The position numbers and the translations under genes were made by a program. A stretch of DNA of 64,000 bases from Martelella radicis (lineage in GTDB: Bacteria; Pseudomonadota; Alphaproteobacteria; Rhizobiales; Rhizobiaceae): NCBI RefSeq assembly GCF_014196625.1, contig NZ_JACIDZ010000010.1:1-64000 (forward strand), given 5' to 3'. Shown piece after piece: positions 1 through 9,273 of this stretch. How positions within the stretch are numbered: position 1 is the stretch's first letter; each line of letters begins with the position of its first letter. The notes under the pieces are model-generated. The model did not search any database. It saw nothing but the letters and a program-made list of their open reading frames with translations, and was not told the DNA's origin.

Positions 1-369
1 GCTTCTTAAGTCTCTTTGGTAAGCCCGAAAGCTCACCGACAAAGCCGCTCGCCACGTTTCTCTTTCTTCAAATATTCAATTGTCCAAATAACCGATGCGA
101 AGTTCATCGCATCCAAATACCATTCCGCGTGCCAAAACCCTGGAGTTCAAACACGTCAATCAGCGAAGCTAATCGGCGGAAGTGAGGTCAACATCGTTGG
201 TCGCGAGAGCGACCGTCGACCCCGTCGGTGATGCGCATATAGGGTGAAGCGCCCTTCAAAGTCAACACGCATTTTTCAAAAATCTGAAAAAATCCGACTC
301 TTCCTGCTTTCCTGCACCCGGACGCCAATGTTTGCTGATATCGGTATGGCATATGACCGGGAGGCAGAC
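1..369. other. Left-edge intergenic region, no confident gene
   Basis: No convincing gene is visible before the P1 peptidase start at 370. A short plus-strand frame (16-231) encodes an arginine-rich, low-information peptide ending in ESDRRPRR with no recognisable domain, and I do not call it. The stretch around 285-345 could hold the peptidase promoter, but no clean -35/-10 pair is visible. The region may also contain the tail of something lying outside the window. Confidence 0.4.
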
Positions 370-1362
370 ATGCGCAATCTCATCACCGATATTGCCGGCA
401 TCAGCGTCGGCAACGCGGAGGACCGCAAGCTTGCCTCCGGCGTGACGGCAATCGTTTTCGACCGGCCCGTCATCGCGTCCGGACTTTCTCTTGGCGGAGC
501 GCCGGGCAGCCGTGACCTCCTTTTGCTCGACCCCGGCCGCACGGTCCAGACTGTCGATGCCTTCGTGCTTTCCGGTGGTTCGGCCTTCGGCCTTGATGCC
601 GCCGGCGGCGTTCAGTCCGGTCTGAGGGCTGACGGTCGCGGACTGGCGCTCGGGCCCGCCCGCATTCCGATCGTGCCAGGCGCCATCCTGATGGATCTCC
701 TGAACGGCGGAGACAAGGACTGGGGCCTCCACGCCCCATACCGCGACCTTGGCTACGAGGCCTACCGCGCGGCCAGAACCGGCGCCTTCGCACTCGGCAC
801 GGCCGGTGCGGGCACCGGCGCGACGACCGTCAACCTCAAGGGCGGACTTGGCTCGGCGAGCTTTGAAACCGCTGAAGGCTTCCGGGTCGGCGCGCTTGCA
901 GCCGTCAACGCCATGGGCAGCGTCACAATTGGCAACGGCCCACATTTCTGGGCATCAGCGCTGGAAGATGCGTCAGAATTCGGCGGGTTGGGCCTGCCGG
1001 CGCCCGTGCCTGCCGACGCATTGTCGCTTGCCATCAAGGGCGGGGCAACCACGGCGACGACAATTGGCGTGATCGCCACGGATGCAACGCTCACCAAGCA
1101 GCAGGCCTACCGCCTGGCGATCATGGCGCATGACGGCTTTGCCCGCGCAATCCATCCGGCCCACCTTCCCTTTGACGGAGACACTGTGCTTTCGGCGGCG
1201 ACGGGTGAAAAGCCGACCCCCGATGACCTGGCCTTTGCCGAAATCTGCCTCGAGGCAATGCGGACCATGGCGCGGGCGATCGCGCGCGGGGTCTATGAAG
1301 CAGAAACGCTCCCGCAAAGGGGAGCGTTGCCAAGCTGGAAAGACAGATTTGCGAAGGGCTAG
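370..1362 (+). CDS. P1 family peptidase (DmpA/L-aminopeptidase D-esterase type)
   Basis: This is a predicted 330-residue cytoplasmic N-terminal-nucleophile aminopeptidase of MEROPS family P1 (S58-like). It starts with MRNLITDIAGISVGNAED, the usual N-terminus of the family (entry strand leading to a GVTAI segment). It also carries a GGSAFGLDAA glycine motif and the block TATTIGVIATDA, where the autocleavage site and Thr/Ser nucleophile sit in this family. A conserved MAHDGFARAI helix and a DGDTV segment follow. The start at 370 is chosen because a GGGAGGCAG ribosome-binding site lies just upstream; the frame opens earlier at 244, but that extension has no family similarity. Such enzymes hydrolyse N-terminal D- or L-amino acids or beta-peptides; the substrate here is unknown. 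The stop codon lies inside an intergenic repeat, and the gene converges on the efflux operon. Confidence 0.85.
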   Translation: MRNLITDIAGISVGNAEDRKLASGVTAIVFDRPVIASGLSLGGAPGSRDLLLLDPGRTVQTVDAFVLSGGSAFGLDAAGGVQSGLRADGRGLALGPARIPIVPGAILMDLLNGGDKDWGLHAPYRDLGYEAYRAARTGAFALGTAGAGTGATTVNLKGGLGSASFETAEGFRVGALAAVNAMGSVTIGNGPHFWASALEDASEFGGLGLPAPVPADALSLAIKGGATTATTIGVIATDATLTKQQAYRLAIMAHDGFARAIHPAHLPFDGDTVLSAATGEKPTPDDLAFAEICLEAMRTMARAIARGVYEAETLPQRGALPSWKDRFAKG

Positions 1363-1464
1363 AGCATTTCGCAGTCAGATGGAAACATCTGACGTCCGCG
1401 AAAATGCGTCAAAACAATTAGATAGAGCGGTTGTGCGTTTCCCAGAAAGGCGGAACCGCTCTAG
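1359..1464. repeat. Rhizobial-type intergenic palindromic repeat
   Basis: The 106-bp element fills the space between two converging genes. It begins CTAGAGC and ends GCTCTAG. Inside are a perfect 8-bp stem with a GAAA loop (1374-1393) and a 10-bp stem TAGAGCGGTT / AACCGCTCTA (1423-1432 with 1454-1463). It has no T-tract typical of an intrinsic terminator, although the hairpins could protect or end transcripts from either side. A related element opening with the same TAGAGC is at 62510. Confidence 0.6.
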
Positions 1465-1467
1465 ATC

Positions 1468-2865
1468 TTACTGGGCCGCATAGCCGCCGCCGATCGCGAC
1501 ATTGAGCGCGACGAAATCGCCGGCCTGCTGCGCGATCGCATCGGCAAGGCTTGCCTCGGCGTCGGACACGGCACGCTGGGCGTCAAGCACATCGAGCAGC
1601 GAGGTCGCACCGTCGCGGTAGCTGGAGGTCGAAAGTTCAAGCGCATCGCGGTAGGAAGCGACCGTCGCCCGCAGGGCCGACACCGTCCGCCCGTCGCGGG
1701 TGACAACGGCGAGCGCCGTCTCGACTTCCTGCACGGCGTTGAGCACTGTCTGCTTCCAGGCGAGATAGGCCTGACGCGCCTGGGATTCGGAGCTCGAAAC
1801 GTTGGCGCGCAACGCGCCGCCATCGAAGATCGGCAGGCTGAGCGTCGGACCGAAGGACCAGGAGGTCTGCCCGGCATTGCCGAGGGAATTGGCGGAGACG
1901 CTGGCCTGCAGCGTGCCGTTCAGCGAGATCATCGGATAGAGCTGAGCCTCGGCAACGCCGATCGCTGCCGTCGCGGCGGCAAGATTGCGTTCGGCTTCGC
2001 GAATATCCGGCCGGTTGCGGATCAGGTCCGCCGGAACACCGGAAGCGAGGCGCGCATGGGTAACCGGGATCGGCTTCACCTTGTTCATCTGGTCGATCAG
2101 GGTTGCCGCCGGCAGGCCCATCAGCGTCGACAACGCGTAGACCTGCTGGCGATAGGCCGCCTCAAGCTGGGGAATGGTGGAAAGCTGCGCGTTCACCAGA
2201 CCTTCCGATTGCACCACGTCGAGCCTCGAAGCCGCGCCGGCATCCAGCTGGAACTGGGTCAGACGCAGCGTCTCGCGTCGGCTCTTCAGGTTGGAACGGG
2301 CGATCGACAGCCGTTCCTGATAAAGCCGGGCATTGATGTAGGAGTCGATCAGGCTGGAAATCAGGGTCAGCTTGGCGACGTCGGCGCTCGCATAGGCCGC
2401 GTCCAACTGGGCCATGGCCGCTTCGCCGGCGCGCTGATAGAGACCGAAGAGATCGAGCACCCAGGAGACCGGAACGGAACCGCCGAGGGTGTTGGAGGTC
2501 TTGCGCGCCTGCGCCGAAGCGCCGTCGCCGCCTGCGCCGGCGCCGGTGTCATTGGCCTGAAGGTTGACCTGCGGGAAGGCGCCGGCCGTCGAGGTGACAA
2601 CATTGGCCTCTGCCTGCACGATCGCCTCAAGCGCCTGAAGCACCGAAAGGTTCTGGGCCATGCCGGCTTCGACATAGGAATTCAGCAGCGGATCGTTGAA
2701 GCTCTTCCACCAGGCGACGTCCGTGACGTCGCCGACGCTCTGGCTGCTGCCTTCGGAGAATTTGTCCGGCAAGGCCGTTTCCGGCGCCACATAATCCGGG
2801 CCGACGGCACAGCCGGCCAGAAGCAGCAGCAAAAGCGGAACGGGGGTAACGCGGCTCAACACCAT
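1468..2865 (-). CDS. RND efflux outer-membrane lipoprotein, NodT family
   Basis: This is the outer-membrane channel of a tripartite RND pump (OprM/NodT/TolC-like). From the chosen start the 465-residue protein begins with a lipoprotein signal and lipobox LLAGC (Cys19), followed by AVGPDYVAPE, the usual OprM-type mature N-terminus. Two repeated outer-membrane-efflux-protein domains follow; the motifs RPDIREAERNLAAATAAIGVAEAQLYP and SLPIFDGGALRA-type segments are characteristic. The start at 2865 gives a good signal peptide; an in-frame upstream extension to 2934 would bury it. It is the last gene of the minus-strand operon, 98 bp after the pump gene, and ends against the palindromic repeat. 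Confidence 0.93.
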   Translation of the reverse strand: MVLSRVTPVPLLLLLLAGCAVGPDYVAPETALPDKFSEGSSQSVGDVTDVAWWKSFNDPLLNSYVEAGMAQNLSVLQALEAIVQAEANVVTSTAGAFPQVNLQANDTGAGAGGDGASAQARKTSNTLGGSVPVSWVLDLFGLYQRAGEAAMAQLDAAYASADVAKLTLISSLIDSYINARLYQERLSIARSNLKSRRETLRLTQFQLDAGAASRLDVVQSEGLVNAQLSTIPQLEAAYRQQVYALSTLMGLPAATLIDQMNKVKPIPVTHARLASGVPADLIRNRPDIREAERNLAAATAAIGVAEAQLYPMISLNGTLQASVSANSLGNAGQTSWSFGPTLSLPIFDGGALRANVSSSESQARQAYLAWKQTVLNAVQEVETALAVVTRDGRTVSALRATVASYRDALELSTSSYRDGATSLLDVLDAQRAVSDAEASLADAIAQQAGDFVALNVAIGGGYAAQ

Positions 2866-2963
2866 GGTCTCAATCCTGTCATCTCGGCAGCCCGAACCCG
2901 GGCCGCCTACCCTTACTCTTTTAGACGCCGGCACGAGGCCGGCGCAATATTGTTAATTTTCTT

Positions 2964-5900
2964 TTAAACGATCTGTTGCTCTTCTGCCGATTTGTCTTCC
3001 TTCTTGCCGATGCCCATGACGCGGCAAACGGCGACGAAGAAGGACGGCACGAAGAAGATGCCCAAGGTCGTTGCCGCCAGCATGCCGCCGAAGACGGCGA
3101 TGCCGATGGCATTCTGCGCGGCCGAACCCGCGCCGGTCGCCATCACCAGAGGCGTGACGCCGAGAATGAAGGCAAGCGAGGTCATGATGATCGGGCGCAG
3201 ACGCATGCGCGCCGCGTGGACGGCCGCGTCAAAGAGCGAATCGCCCTTCTCGCTCTGCTCGCGCGCGAACTCCACGATCAGGATCGCATTCTTCGCCGCA
3301 AGGCCCATCGTCGTCAGAAGCCCGACCTTGAAATAGATGTCGTTGTCCTGACCATCGAGGTTGGCCGCCACGACCGCGCCGAGAATACCGACCGGAACCG
3401 CCAGAATGACCGAGAACGGAATGCTCCAGCTCTCGTAAAGCGCGGCAAGGCACAGGAACACGAAGACAATCGAGACGAGATAGAGATAGGCCGCCTCATC
3501 GCCCGAGATCACCTGCTGCAACGACATGTCCGTCCAGGCGACGGTGAAGCCGCCGGGGGAAGAATCGACCATGGAGACAAGCTGGTTCATCGCCTCGCCC
3601 GAACTATAGCCGGGGTTGGTCGAACCCTGGATGTCGACCGCGGTGTTGCCGTTATAGTGCGACAGCGACGGCGCGCCGGTGGTCCAGTCGATATCGGTGA
3701 AGGCCGAGAACGGCACCATCTCCCCGCTCGAATTGCGGGCATACCACTTGTAGATATCCTCGGGCTGCATGCGGTACGGCGCATCGCCCTGGACATAGAC
3801 CTTCTTGACCTTGTCGTTCAGGGTGAAGTTGTTGATGTTCGAGCCCGCATAGATCGTCGACAACATGCCGGTGGCTTCGGAAATGCTGACGCCATAGGCG
3901 CCGGCGCGCTGCTCATCGATATCGATCAGCATCTGCGTCTCGTTCGGCAGCGTGTCGGTGCGGACCTGCGCGGCAATGCCGCCGCCATTCATCTGCTGAA
4001 TGATGCGCTGGGTCGTGGCAAGCGTCGCTGCCTGGCCCTGGTTGCCGCTGTCGACCACATAACCGGTCCAGCCCGTCGACTGGCCGAGACCCGGAATTGC
4101 CGGCGGCTGAACGACGAAGACCTGCGCGTCGCGGACATGGGTGTAGAAGAAGCCGTTGGCGCGCTGAGCCACGGACGAGGCCGTCAGCGCAGCCGTGGTG
4201 CGGTCCTCGAAGGGCTTCAACTCGATGAAGCTCATCGCGTAGTTCTGGCCCTGTCCGGCAAACGAGAAGCCAAGCACGTTGAACACGGCCTCGACCGCAT
4301 CCTTCTCCTGGTTTCTGAAGTAGCTCGAGACCTGATCGCTGACCGCCTGCGTGCGCGCCGTTGTTGCGCCCGTCGGCAGGTTGATGATCACGAACAGCGA
4401 ACCCTGGTCCTCATCCGGCAGGAAGGATTCCGGCAGCTGCATGAAGTAGTGATAGACGCCGAACAGCAGCACGGCGAACACCGCGAACACGATCAGCGGG
4501 ATCTTCAGCAGGAAGCCGACGGCATTCGTGTAGCCATTGGTGACGCTGTTGAAGCCGCGATTGAACATGCCGGAGAGACCGCGATCCTTCTTGGTCGGAT
4601 CGACGGGCTTCAGCAAGGTGGCGCAAAGCGCCGGCGTGAAGATCATCGCGACCAGCACGGACAGGATCATCGCGGCCACGATCGAGATCGAGAACTGGCG
4701 ATAGATGATGCCCGTGGAACCGCCGATGAAGGCCATCGGAATGAACACGGCCGTCAGCACCATCACGATGCCGATCAGGGCGCCTGAAATCTCGCCCATC
4801 GATTTCTGCGTGGCTTCCTTCGGCGGAAGCCCGTCTTCATGCATGATGCGTTCGACGTTCTCCACCACGACGATCGCGTCATCCACAAGAAGACCGATTG
4901 CCAGCACCATGGCGAACATGGTCAGCGTGTTGATCGAGAAGCCGGCAAAGGCGAGCACGCCGAAGGCGCCGAGGAGCACGACCGGCACCACAAGCGTGGC
5001 GATCAGCGTCGCCCTCAGGTTCTGCAGGAAGACAAGGAGCACGACGAAGACGAGCACGATTGCCTCGAACAGCGTATGGACCACCTGCTCGATCGACAGT
5101 TTGACGAAGGGCGTCGTGTCGTAGGGATAGATGATGTCGACGCCTTCAGGCAGGGTCGGCTTGATCGAGTCCATGAAGTCGGTCACGCGCGCCGAAGTCT
5201 GCACGGCGTTGGCGCCGTTGGCGAGCTCGACGGCGAAACCGGCGGCCGGGAGCCCGTTGTAGAACGTACTGAACTGGTAGTAGCGCTGGCCGAGCTCGAC
5301 CCGCCCGACATCCGAGATCGTTACCGTCGCGCCGTTTTCGGTGGTGCGCAGGATGATGTTCTCGAATTCCGTGACGTTTTCGAGCTGAGCCGACGACACG
5401 GCGGTAATGCTGAGCTGTTGCCCCTTGAGCACGGGGTTGTCGCCGACATCGCCGACCGCGACCTGCTGGTTCTGCGCCCGGATGGCGCTGGAAACGTCCG
5501 AAGCCGTAAGATTATACTGGTTGAGCTTGTAGGGATCGAGCCAGATGCGCATCGCATAGGGCGTGTAGAAGCCCTGGACGCTGCCGACGCCGTCGAGACG
5601 CGAGATCGGGTCGTTGATGGTGCTGTCGATGATATTGCCAAGATCGGCGGCGGAGTAGTTGCCGCTTTCATCCGTTAGCGCCACGACCATGAGGAAGCTC
5701 GAGGACGAACGGCTGACCGTGATGCCGAGGCTGCGGACGATCTCCGGCAATTGCGGCTGCACGAGCTGGAGCTTGTTCTGCACTTCGACCTGGGCGATTT
5801 CCGGATCGATGCTCGGACCGAAGATGACCGAAATCTGCGACAGGCCGGGGCTCGAGGTCGATGTCAGGTAGAGCATGTCGTCGAAGCCGGAAAGACCGTC

Positions 5901-6098
5901 CTCGATGACGTTGGTCACCGTCGTCTCGACCGTTCTGGCACTCGCGCCCGGGAAGGTTGCCTGAAGGGAAATGGTCGTCGGCGCAATCTGCGGGTACTGG
6001 GAGACCGGCAGTTGCGAGATACCGAGACCGCCGATCAGCATGATCACGATCGCGATCACCCAGGCGAAAACCGGTCTGTTGATGAAGAAATTAGCCAT
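2964..6098 (-). CDS. RND multidrug efflux pump, HAE-1 family inner-membrane subunit
   Basis: The 1044-residue protein is an AcrB/MexB-type proton-driven exporter of hydrophobic and amphiphilic compounds. Its length and architecture match the family: 12 transmembrane helices and two large periplasmic loops. The proton-relay residues are visible in TM4 (GLLVDDAIVVVENVER, two adjacent Asp) and in TM10 (LAAKNAILIVEFA, Lys). The N-terminus MANFFINRPVFAWVIAI is typical. It lies 48 bp downstream of the adaptor gene and upstream of the NodT-type channel, so all three parts of one pump are encoded together. Substrates cannot be read from the sequence. A long antisense frame over this gene is a GC-rich shadow. 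Confidence 0.96.
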   Translation of the reverse strand: MANFFINRPVFAWVIAIVIMLIGGLGISQLPVSQYPQIAPTTISLQATFPGASARTVETTVTNVIEDGLSGFDDMLYLTSTSSPGLSQISVIFGPSIDPEIAQVEVQNKLQLVQPQLPEIVRSLGITVSRSSSSFLMVVALTDESGNYSAADLGNIIDSTINDPISRLDGVGSVQGFYTPYAMRIWLDPYKLNQYNLTASDVSSAIRAQNQQVAVGDVGDNPVLKGQQLSITAVSSAQLENVTEFENIILRTTENGATVTISDVGRVELGQRYYQFSTFYNGLPAAGFAVELANGANAVQTSARVTDFMDSIKPTLPEGVDIIYPYDTTPFVKLSIEQVVHTLFEAIVLVFVVLLVFLQNLRATLIATLVVPVVLLGAFGVLAFAGFSINTLTMFAMVLAIGLLVDDAIVVVENVERIMHEDGLPPKEATQKSMGEISGALIGIVMVLTAVFIPMAFIGGSTGIIYRQFSISIVAAMILSVLVAMIFTPALCATLLKPVDPTKKDRGLSGMFNRGFNSVTNGYTNAVGFLLKIPLIVFAVFAVLLFGVYHYFMQLPESFLPDEDQGSLFVIINLPTGATTARTQAVSDQVSSYFRNQEKDAVEAVFNVLGFSFAGQGQNYAMSFIELKPFEDRTTAALTASSVAQRANGFFYTHVRDAQVFVVQPPAIPGLGQSTGWTGYVVDSGNQGQAATLATTQRIIQQMNGGGIAAQVRTDTLPNETQMLIDIDEQRAGAYGVSISEATGMLSTIYAGSNINNFTLNDKVKKVYVQGDAPYRMQPEDIYKWYARNSSGEMVPFSAFTDIDWTTGAPSLSHYNGNTAVDIQGSTNPGYSSGEAMNQLVSMVDSSPGGFTVAWTDMSLQQVISGDEAAYLYLVSIVFVFLCLAALYESWSIPFSVILAVPVGILGAVVAANLDGQDNDIYFKVGLLTTMGLAAKNAILIVEFAREQSEKGDSLFDAAVHAARMRLRPIIMTSLAFILGVTPLVMATGAGSAAQNAIGIAVFGGMLAATTLGIFFVPSFFVAVCRVMGIGKKEDKSAEEQQIV

Positions 6099-6146
6099 TC
6101 AATATTCCTCGAGCGCTTGGGTTCTGGAGCCTGAACACCTTCACGC

Positions 6147-7400
6147 TCAGCCGTTTCCGCCTGATGACGATGAACCCGAAGCGCCGCTGCCGGAGCTCGA
6201 GCCGGAGGACGACCCGGAAGACGAACCAGAGCCCGAATTCGCGTCGACCACGACGCCGTCCTCATTGATCTTGACCGGAACCGGCGTGACATCGGTGATG
6301 CCGCCGACCAGACGCTGGAAGCCGTCGACGATCAGACGGTCGCCGTCGGAGACATTGTCGGTCACCAGCCAGGAGTCGTTGGAGACCCGTACATTCTGGA
6401 ACACACGCGTCTCGACCTTGTTGTCGTTGGTGACGAACATGGCCGAAACCTTGCCGCCGGCCTCGATCTGGGCCGCAAGCTGCGGAATGAGGTAGCCCTC
6501 CTCCTCGGCCACCGTCAGCGTTGCGCGCACGAACATGCCGGGAAGCAGGACATTGTCGGGATTGTCGAACACGGCGCGCAGATTGACCGTGCCGGTCGAT
6601 TCATTCACCGTCCGCTCTGAAACATCGAGATGGCCTGCGACCGAATAGTCGCTGCCGTCATCAAGCTTGACGACGACCTTGACGCTGGAGAGGTCCTGTT
6701 CGCTCTTGAAATCCGGATACTTGCCGGAAGCGCTCAGCACCTGGGCGGCCGACTCATACATGTCGACATAGATCGGATCGAGCTGATTGAGGCTGACCAG
6801 CGGGGTCGCGGACGTCGGCGAGGCAAGGTTGCCGATCGAGATATTGGAGACGCCGACAACGCCGTCGAACGGCGCGGTAATGTCGGTGTGACCGAGATTG
6901 ATCTCCGCCGTCTTCACTGCGGCCTTGGCTGATTCGACATCCGCCAGCGCCTGCTCGTAGGAGGTCTGCGCGTCGGTCAGCTGGATCTCGGTCGCGCCCT
7001 GATTGACGATCCGCTTGTAGCGTTCGTAGTTGGCCTCAAGGCCCGGAACCGTGGCATTGGCCTTGTCGAGCGAGGCCTGCGCCTGGGCCAGATTGGCCTC
7101 GTAGGTATCCTGCTCGATCTGGTAGAGCAGGTCGCCCCCTTCAACGAAGGCGCCGTCCTTGAAGGCCTTTTCGGTAATGATACCAGTGACCTGCGGCCGG
7201 ATCTCAGCAGAGCGATAGGAAACCGCGCGCGCCGGAAGCGTCGTGGTGATCGGCACCGACTGCTTTTCAAGCGTGATGACGCCAACCTGGGGCGGCGGCA
7301 TCTGCATGCCCCCCTGTTGTTGCTTACCGTCATCACTGCAAGCGCTAAGCGCCATTGCAAGAACACTAAGAGCGGCAATTGGAAGCTTGCGCGACAGCAT
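6147..7400 (-). CDS. RND efflux periplasmic adaptor (membrane fusion protein)
   Basis: This 417-residue lipoprotein of the AcrA/MexA family links the inner-membrane pump to the outer-membrane channel. It has a signal peptide with lipobox LSAC (Cys21), a barrel-sandwich/lipoyl half motif (VRPQVTGIITE-like, IRPQVTGII), a long coiled-coil hairpin (about residues 95-165), the second half EINLGHTDITAPFDGVVG, and beta-barrel and membrane-proximal domains. The ATG at 7400 has an AGG ribosome-binding site; a GTG two codons upstream is also open. The last 31 residues are a Ser/Gly-only-like tail (repeated SGSSSGSSS units) that normal AcrA proteins lack. It is the first gene of the pump operon, 154 bp downstream of the tetR stop. 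Confidence 0.94.
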   Translation of the reverse strand: MLSRKLPIAALSVLAMALSACSDDGKQQQGGMQMPPPQVGVITLEKQSVPITTTLPARAVSYRSAEIRPQVTGIITEKAFKDGAFVEGGDLLYQIEQDTYEANLAQAQASLDKANATVPGLEANYERYKRIVNQGATEIQLTDAQTSYEQALADVESAKAAVKTAEINLGHTDITAPFDGVVGVSNISIGNLASPTSATPLVSLNQLDPIYVDMYESAAQVLSASGKYPDFKSEQDLSSVKVVVKLDDGSDYSVAGHLDVSERTVNESTGTVNLRAVFDNPDNVLLPGMFVRATLTVAEEEGYLIPQLAAQIEAGGKVSAMFVTNDNKVETRVFQNVRVSNDSWLVTDNVSDGDRLIVDGFQRLVGGITDVTPVPVKINEDGVVVDANSGSGSSSGSSSGSSSGSGASGSSSSGGNG

Positions 7401-7534
7401 GGGCACCTATCCAGAATAGAAAATCAATCAATGGGCACTTTCTTAACACAATCCTAACAGCGCAGAAACTCAATATCTCGCGTGTCGACGATCGCGGCAA
7501 AAGTTCGCCACAAGGCACAAAACGAATCTCTTTG

Positions 7535-7558
7535 GTGACGTATCGCAGATAACGTCAC
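7535..7558. promoter_or_regulatory. Candidate TetR operator upstream of the RND operon
   Basis: An imperfect 24-bp palindrome has arms GTGACGT and ACGTCAC, with further pairing of TATC and GATA inside the spacer. Its size and symmetry fit TetR-family operators. It overlaps the last codons and stop of the tetR gene and lies about 135 bp before the adaptor start. Assigning it to this TetR protein is inference from position and symmetry. Confidence 0.4.
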
Positions 7559-8157
7559 TTTACAACGCGGTTTTTCAATCCGCCGTCGACAAGAGCGACG
7601 ATCAGCTGCGTTTTGTCAGCCAGTGTTGCGGGATCGGCACATGAAATCATGCGCGGATTGAGGACGCAGCCAAGCATGTCGACGATCGCGGCGGCATCGC
7701 GCACGGGATCGCCCGGGCCGTAGATCCCCTCCTCCATGCCTTCGGCGATCAGCGAGCACAGTTTTTCCTCGACGAGCCGGCGATAGATACGGCCGCCCTT
7801 GGCCGGATCTTCCAACACCAGCGGGATCATCTCGAACAGGTACTGGTTCTCGCGCTTGTCGCGCACATGTTCGCGCGAAAGCCGCGAAAGGAAGGTCGTC
7901 AGCCGACGGTCCGGCGGGTCCGAAAGGTCCTCGATCGAGCAGCGTTCGGCAAGGCGGCGGGCATGACGATAGGCGATGGCGCGCCCCAACGTCAGCTTGC
8001 TGCGGAAATGCTTGAAGACGTTGGCCGGCGACATGCCAAGCTCGCCGGCAATGTCGGCAATCGAGACGGCGGCGTAGCCGCGCGCGCGAAATAGCCGTTC
8101 CGCCGTTTCGAGGATGGCCTCGCGTGTTTCTTCTGCCGATCGCCGCGGTCTGCGCAT
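7555..8157 (-). CDS. TetR/AcrR family transcriptional regulator
   Basis: This is a 200-residue one-component repressor. The N-terminal DNA-binding domain reads AEETREAILETAERLFRARG then AAVSIADIAGELGMSPANVF with KHFRSK, a textbook TetR helix-turn-helix with the FKHFRSK ending. The C-terminal part (about residues 70-200) is a ligand-binding domain that includes TetR_C-like sequence LSREHVRDKRENQYLFEMI. The ATG at 8157 has a GGGGAG ribosome-binding site with 7-nt spacing; the GTG immediately before it (8160) is an alternative. The start overlaps the stop of purC (TGATG), indicating translational coupling. The RND pump genes follow in the same direction, so this is most likely their local regulator (inference). 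Confidence 0.9.
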   Translation of the reverse strand: MRRPRRSAEETREAILETAERLFRARGYAAVSIADIAGELGMSPANVFKHFRSKLTLGRAIAYRHARRLAERCSIEDLSDPPDRRLTTFLSRLSREHVRDKRENQYLFEMIPLVLEDPAKGGRIYRRLVEEKLCSLIAEGMEEGIYGPGDPVRDAAAIVDMLGCVLNPRMISCADPATLADKTQLIVALVDGGLKNRVVK

Positions 8158-9122
8158 CACGCCTCTCCCCAGTCCGCCTCCGGATAATAGGCCGCGAGGT
8201 TGGCGCGCACCCGGTCCTTCACGCTTGCGCCGCTCTCATCCGGCACGAACGGCGTTCCCGTGATCATTTCGAAGGCCCGGGCGTAGACGCCGGACGCCGC
8301 CTCGATCACATCGCGCGGGATCTCGGGGATCGGGTCCGAATAGGGATCGCAGCGCTCGACCACCCAGGTGCGGATGAAATCCTTGTCGAAGCTTTCCGGC
8401 CGCTCGCCGGCCGCAAAGCGCGCCTGATAGCTGTCGGCCATCCAGTAGCGGCTCGAATCGGGCGTATGAATCTCGTCGGCGAGCAGAAGATTGCCCTCGG
8501 CATCGATACCAAACTCGTATTTCGTGTCGGCAAGGATCAGCCCCTGGCGCGCAGCCATTTCTTGGCCGCGGGCAAAGAGCGCCAGCGCCTTTTCGGAGAC
8601 CTCGCCCCAGCGCGCCTTGGTCAGGAGGCCACGCTCGATGATCTCGTCAGCCGTCAGCGGCTCGTCGTGACCGCCGTCGAAGGCCTTGCTTGTCGGCGTG
8701 ATGATCGGCTCCGGCAGGACCTGATTGTCACGCATTCCGTCCGGAAAGTCGAAGCCATAGAGCCTGCGTTCGCCGCGCTTGTAGCGGGTCAGCACGGACG
8801 TGTCGGTGGTGCCGGCCAGATAGCCGCGCACGATGATCTCGACCGGCAGGATATCAAGCCTCTTGCCGACGACGACGTTCGGGTCCGGATAGGCGACGAC
8901 ATGATTGTCGGCAATATCGGCTGTCGCGTCGAACCAGAAACGCGCAATCTGCGTCAAGATTGCGCCCTTGTGCGGAATGGAGGCCAGGACCCGGTCGAAG
9001 GCGCTGATTCGGTCAGTGGTGATGATGATCCGGCGCCCGTCCGGCAGGTCATAGTTCTCCCGCACCTTGCCGCGGTAATAATTCGGCAGTTCCGGGAAAA
9101 AGGCTTCGTCGAGAATGCGCAA
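8157..9122 (-). CDS. purC: Phosphoribosylaminoimidazole-succinocarboxamide synthase (SAICAR synthetase)
   Basis: This ATP-grasp-like enzyme joins aspartate to CAIR in de novo purine synthesis. At 321 residues it is the longer, ADE1-like form rather than the roughly 240-residue bacterial form. Signature segments are GKVRENYDL near the N-terminus, [30 protein letters not shown], and LADTKYEFG with [12 protein letters not shown] near the C-terminus. The start is a TTG at 9122, read from the sequence, with AAGGA about 9 nt upstream. Many rhizobia carry both a short purC near purSQ and a long second copy; only the long one is in this window. It is coupled to the downstream tetR by stop/start overlap. 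Confidence 0.93.
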   Translation of the reverse strand: MRILDEAFFPELPNYYRGKVRENYDLPDGRRIIITTDRISAFDRVLASIPHKGAILTQIARFWFDATADIADNHVVAYPDPNVVVGKRLDILPVEIIVRGYLAGTTDTSVLTRYKRGERRLYGFDFPDGMRDNQVLPEPIITPTSKAFDGGHDEPLTADEIIERGLLTKARWGEVSEKALALFARGQEMAARQGLILADTKYEFGIDAEGNLLLADEIHTPDSSRYWMADSYQARFAAGERPESFDKDFIRTWVVERCDPYSDPIPEIPRDVIEAASGVYARAFEMITGTPFVPDESGASVKDRVRANLAAYYPEADWGEA

Positions 9123-9273
9123 GAAAATCGTCCTTCAGTCCTGTCGGCGGCCCCTGGGCCTCACTGCGGATTGTTGCCAAACCGCTCCGCTCTCATTACA
9201 GATTGTTAACCTTATCGGCAATCATCTTGAACGGTGAACGCGCGGCCGGCGTTCCAGGTTTCGACGGTTTCTC

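Noticed and set aside
16-231. Short plus-strand frame at the left edge
   Set aside because: Arginine-rich peptide with no domain, no ribosome-binding site, and composition typical of non-coding DNA.
2976-4787. 603-codon plus-strand frame opposite the RND pump gene
   Set aside because: Very His/Asp/Arg-rich antisense shadow of a high-GC gene; the minus-strand RND protein is complete with conserved motifs.
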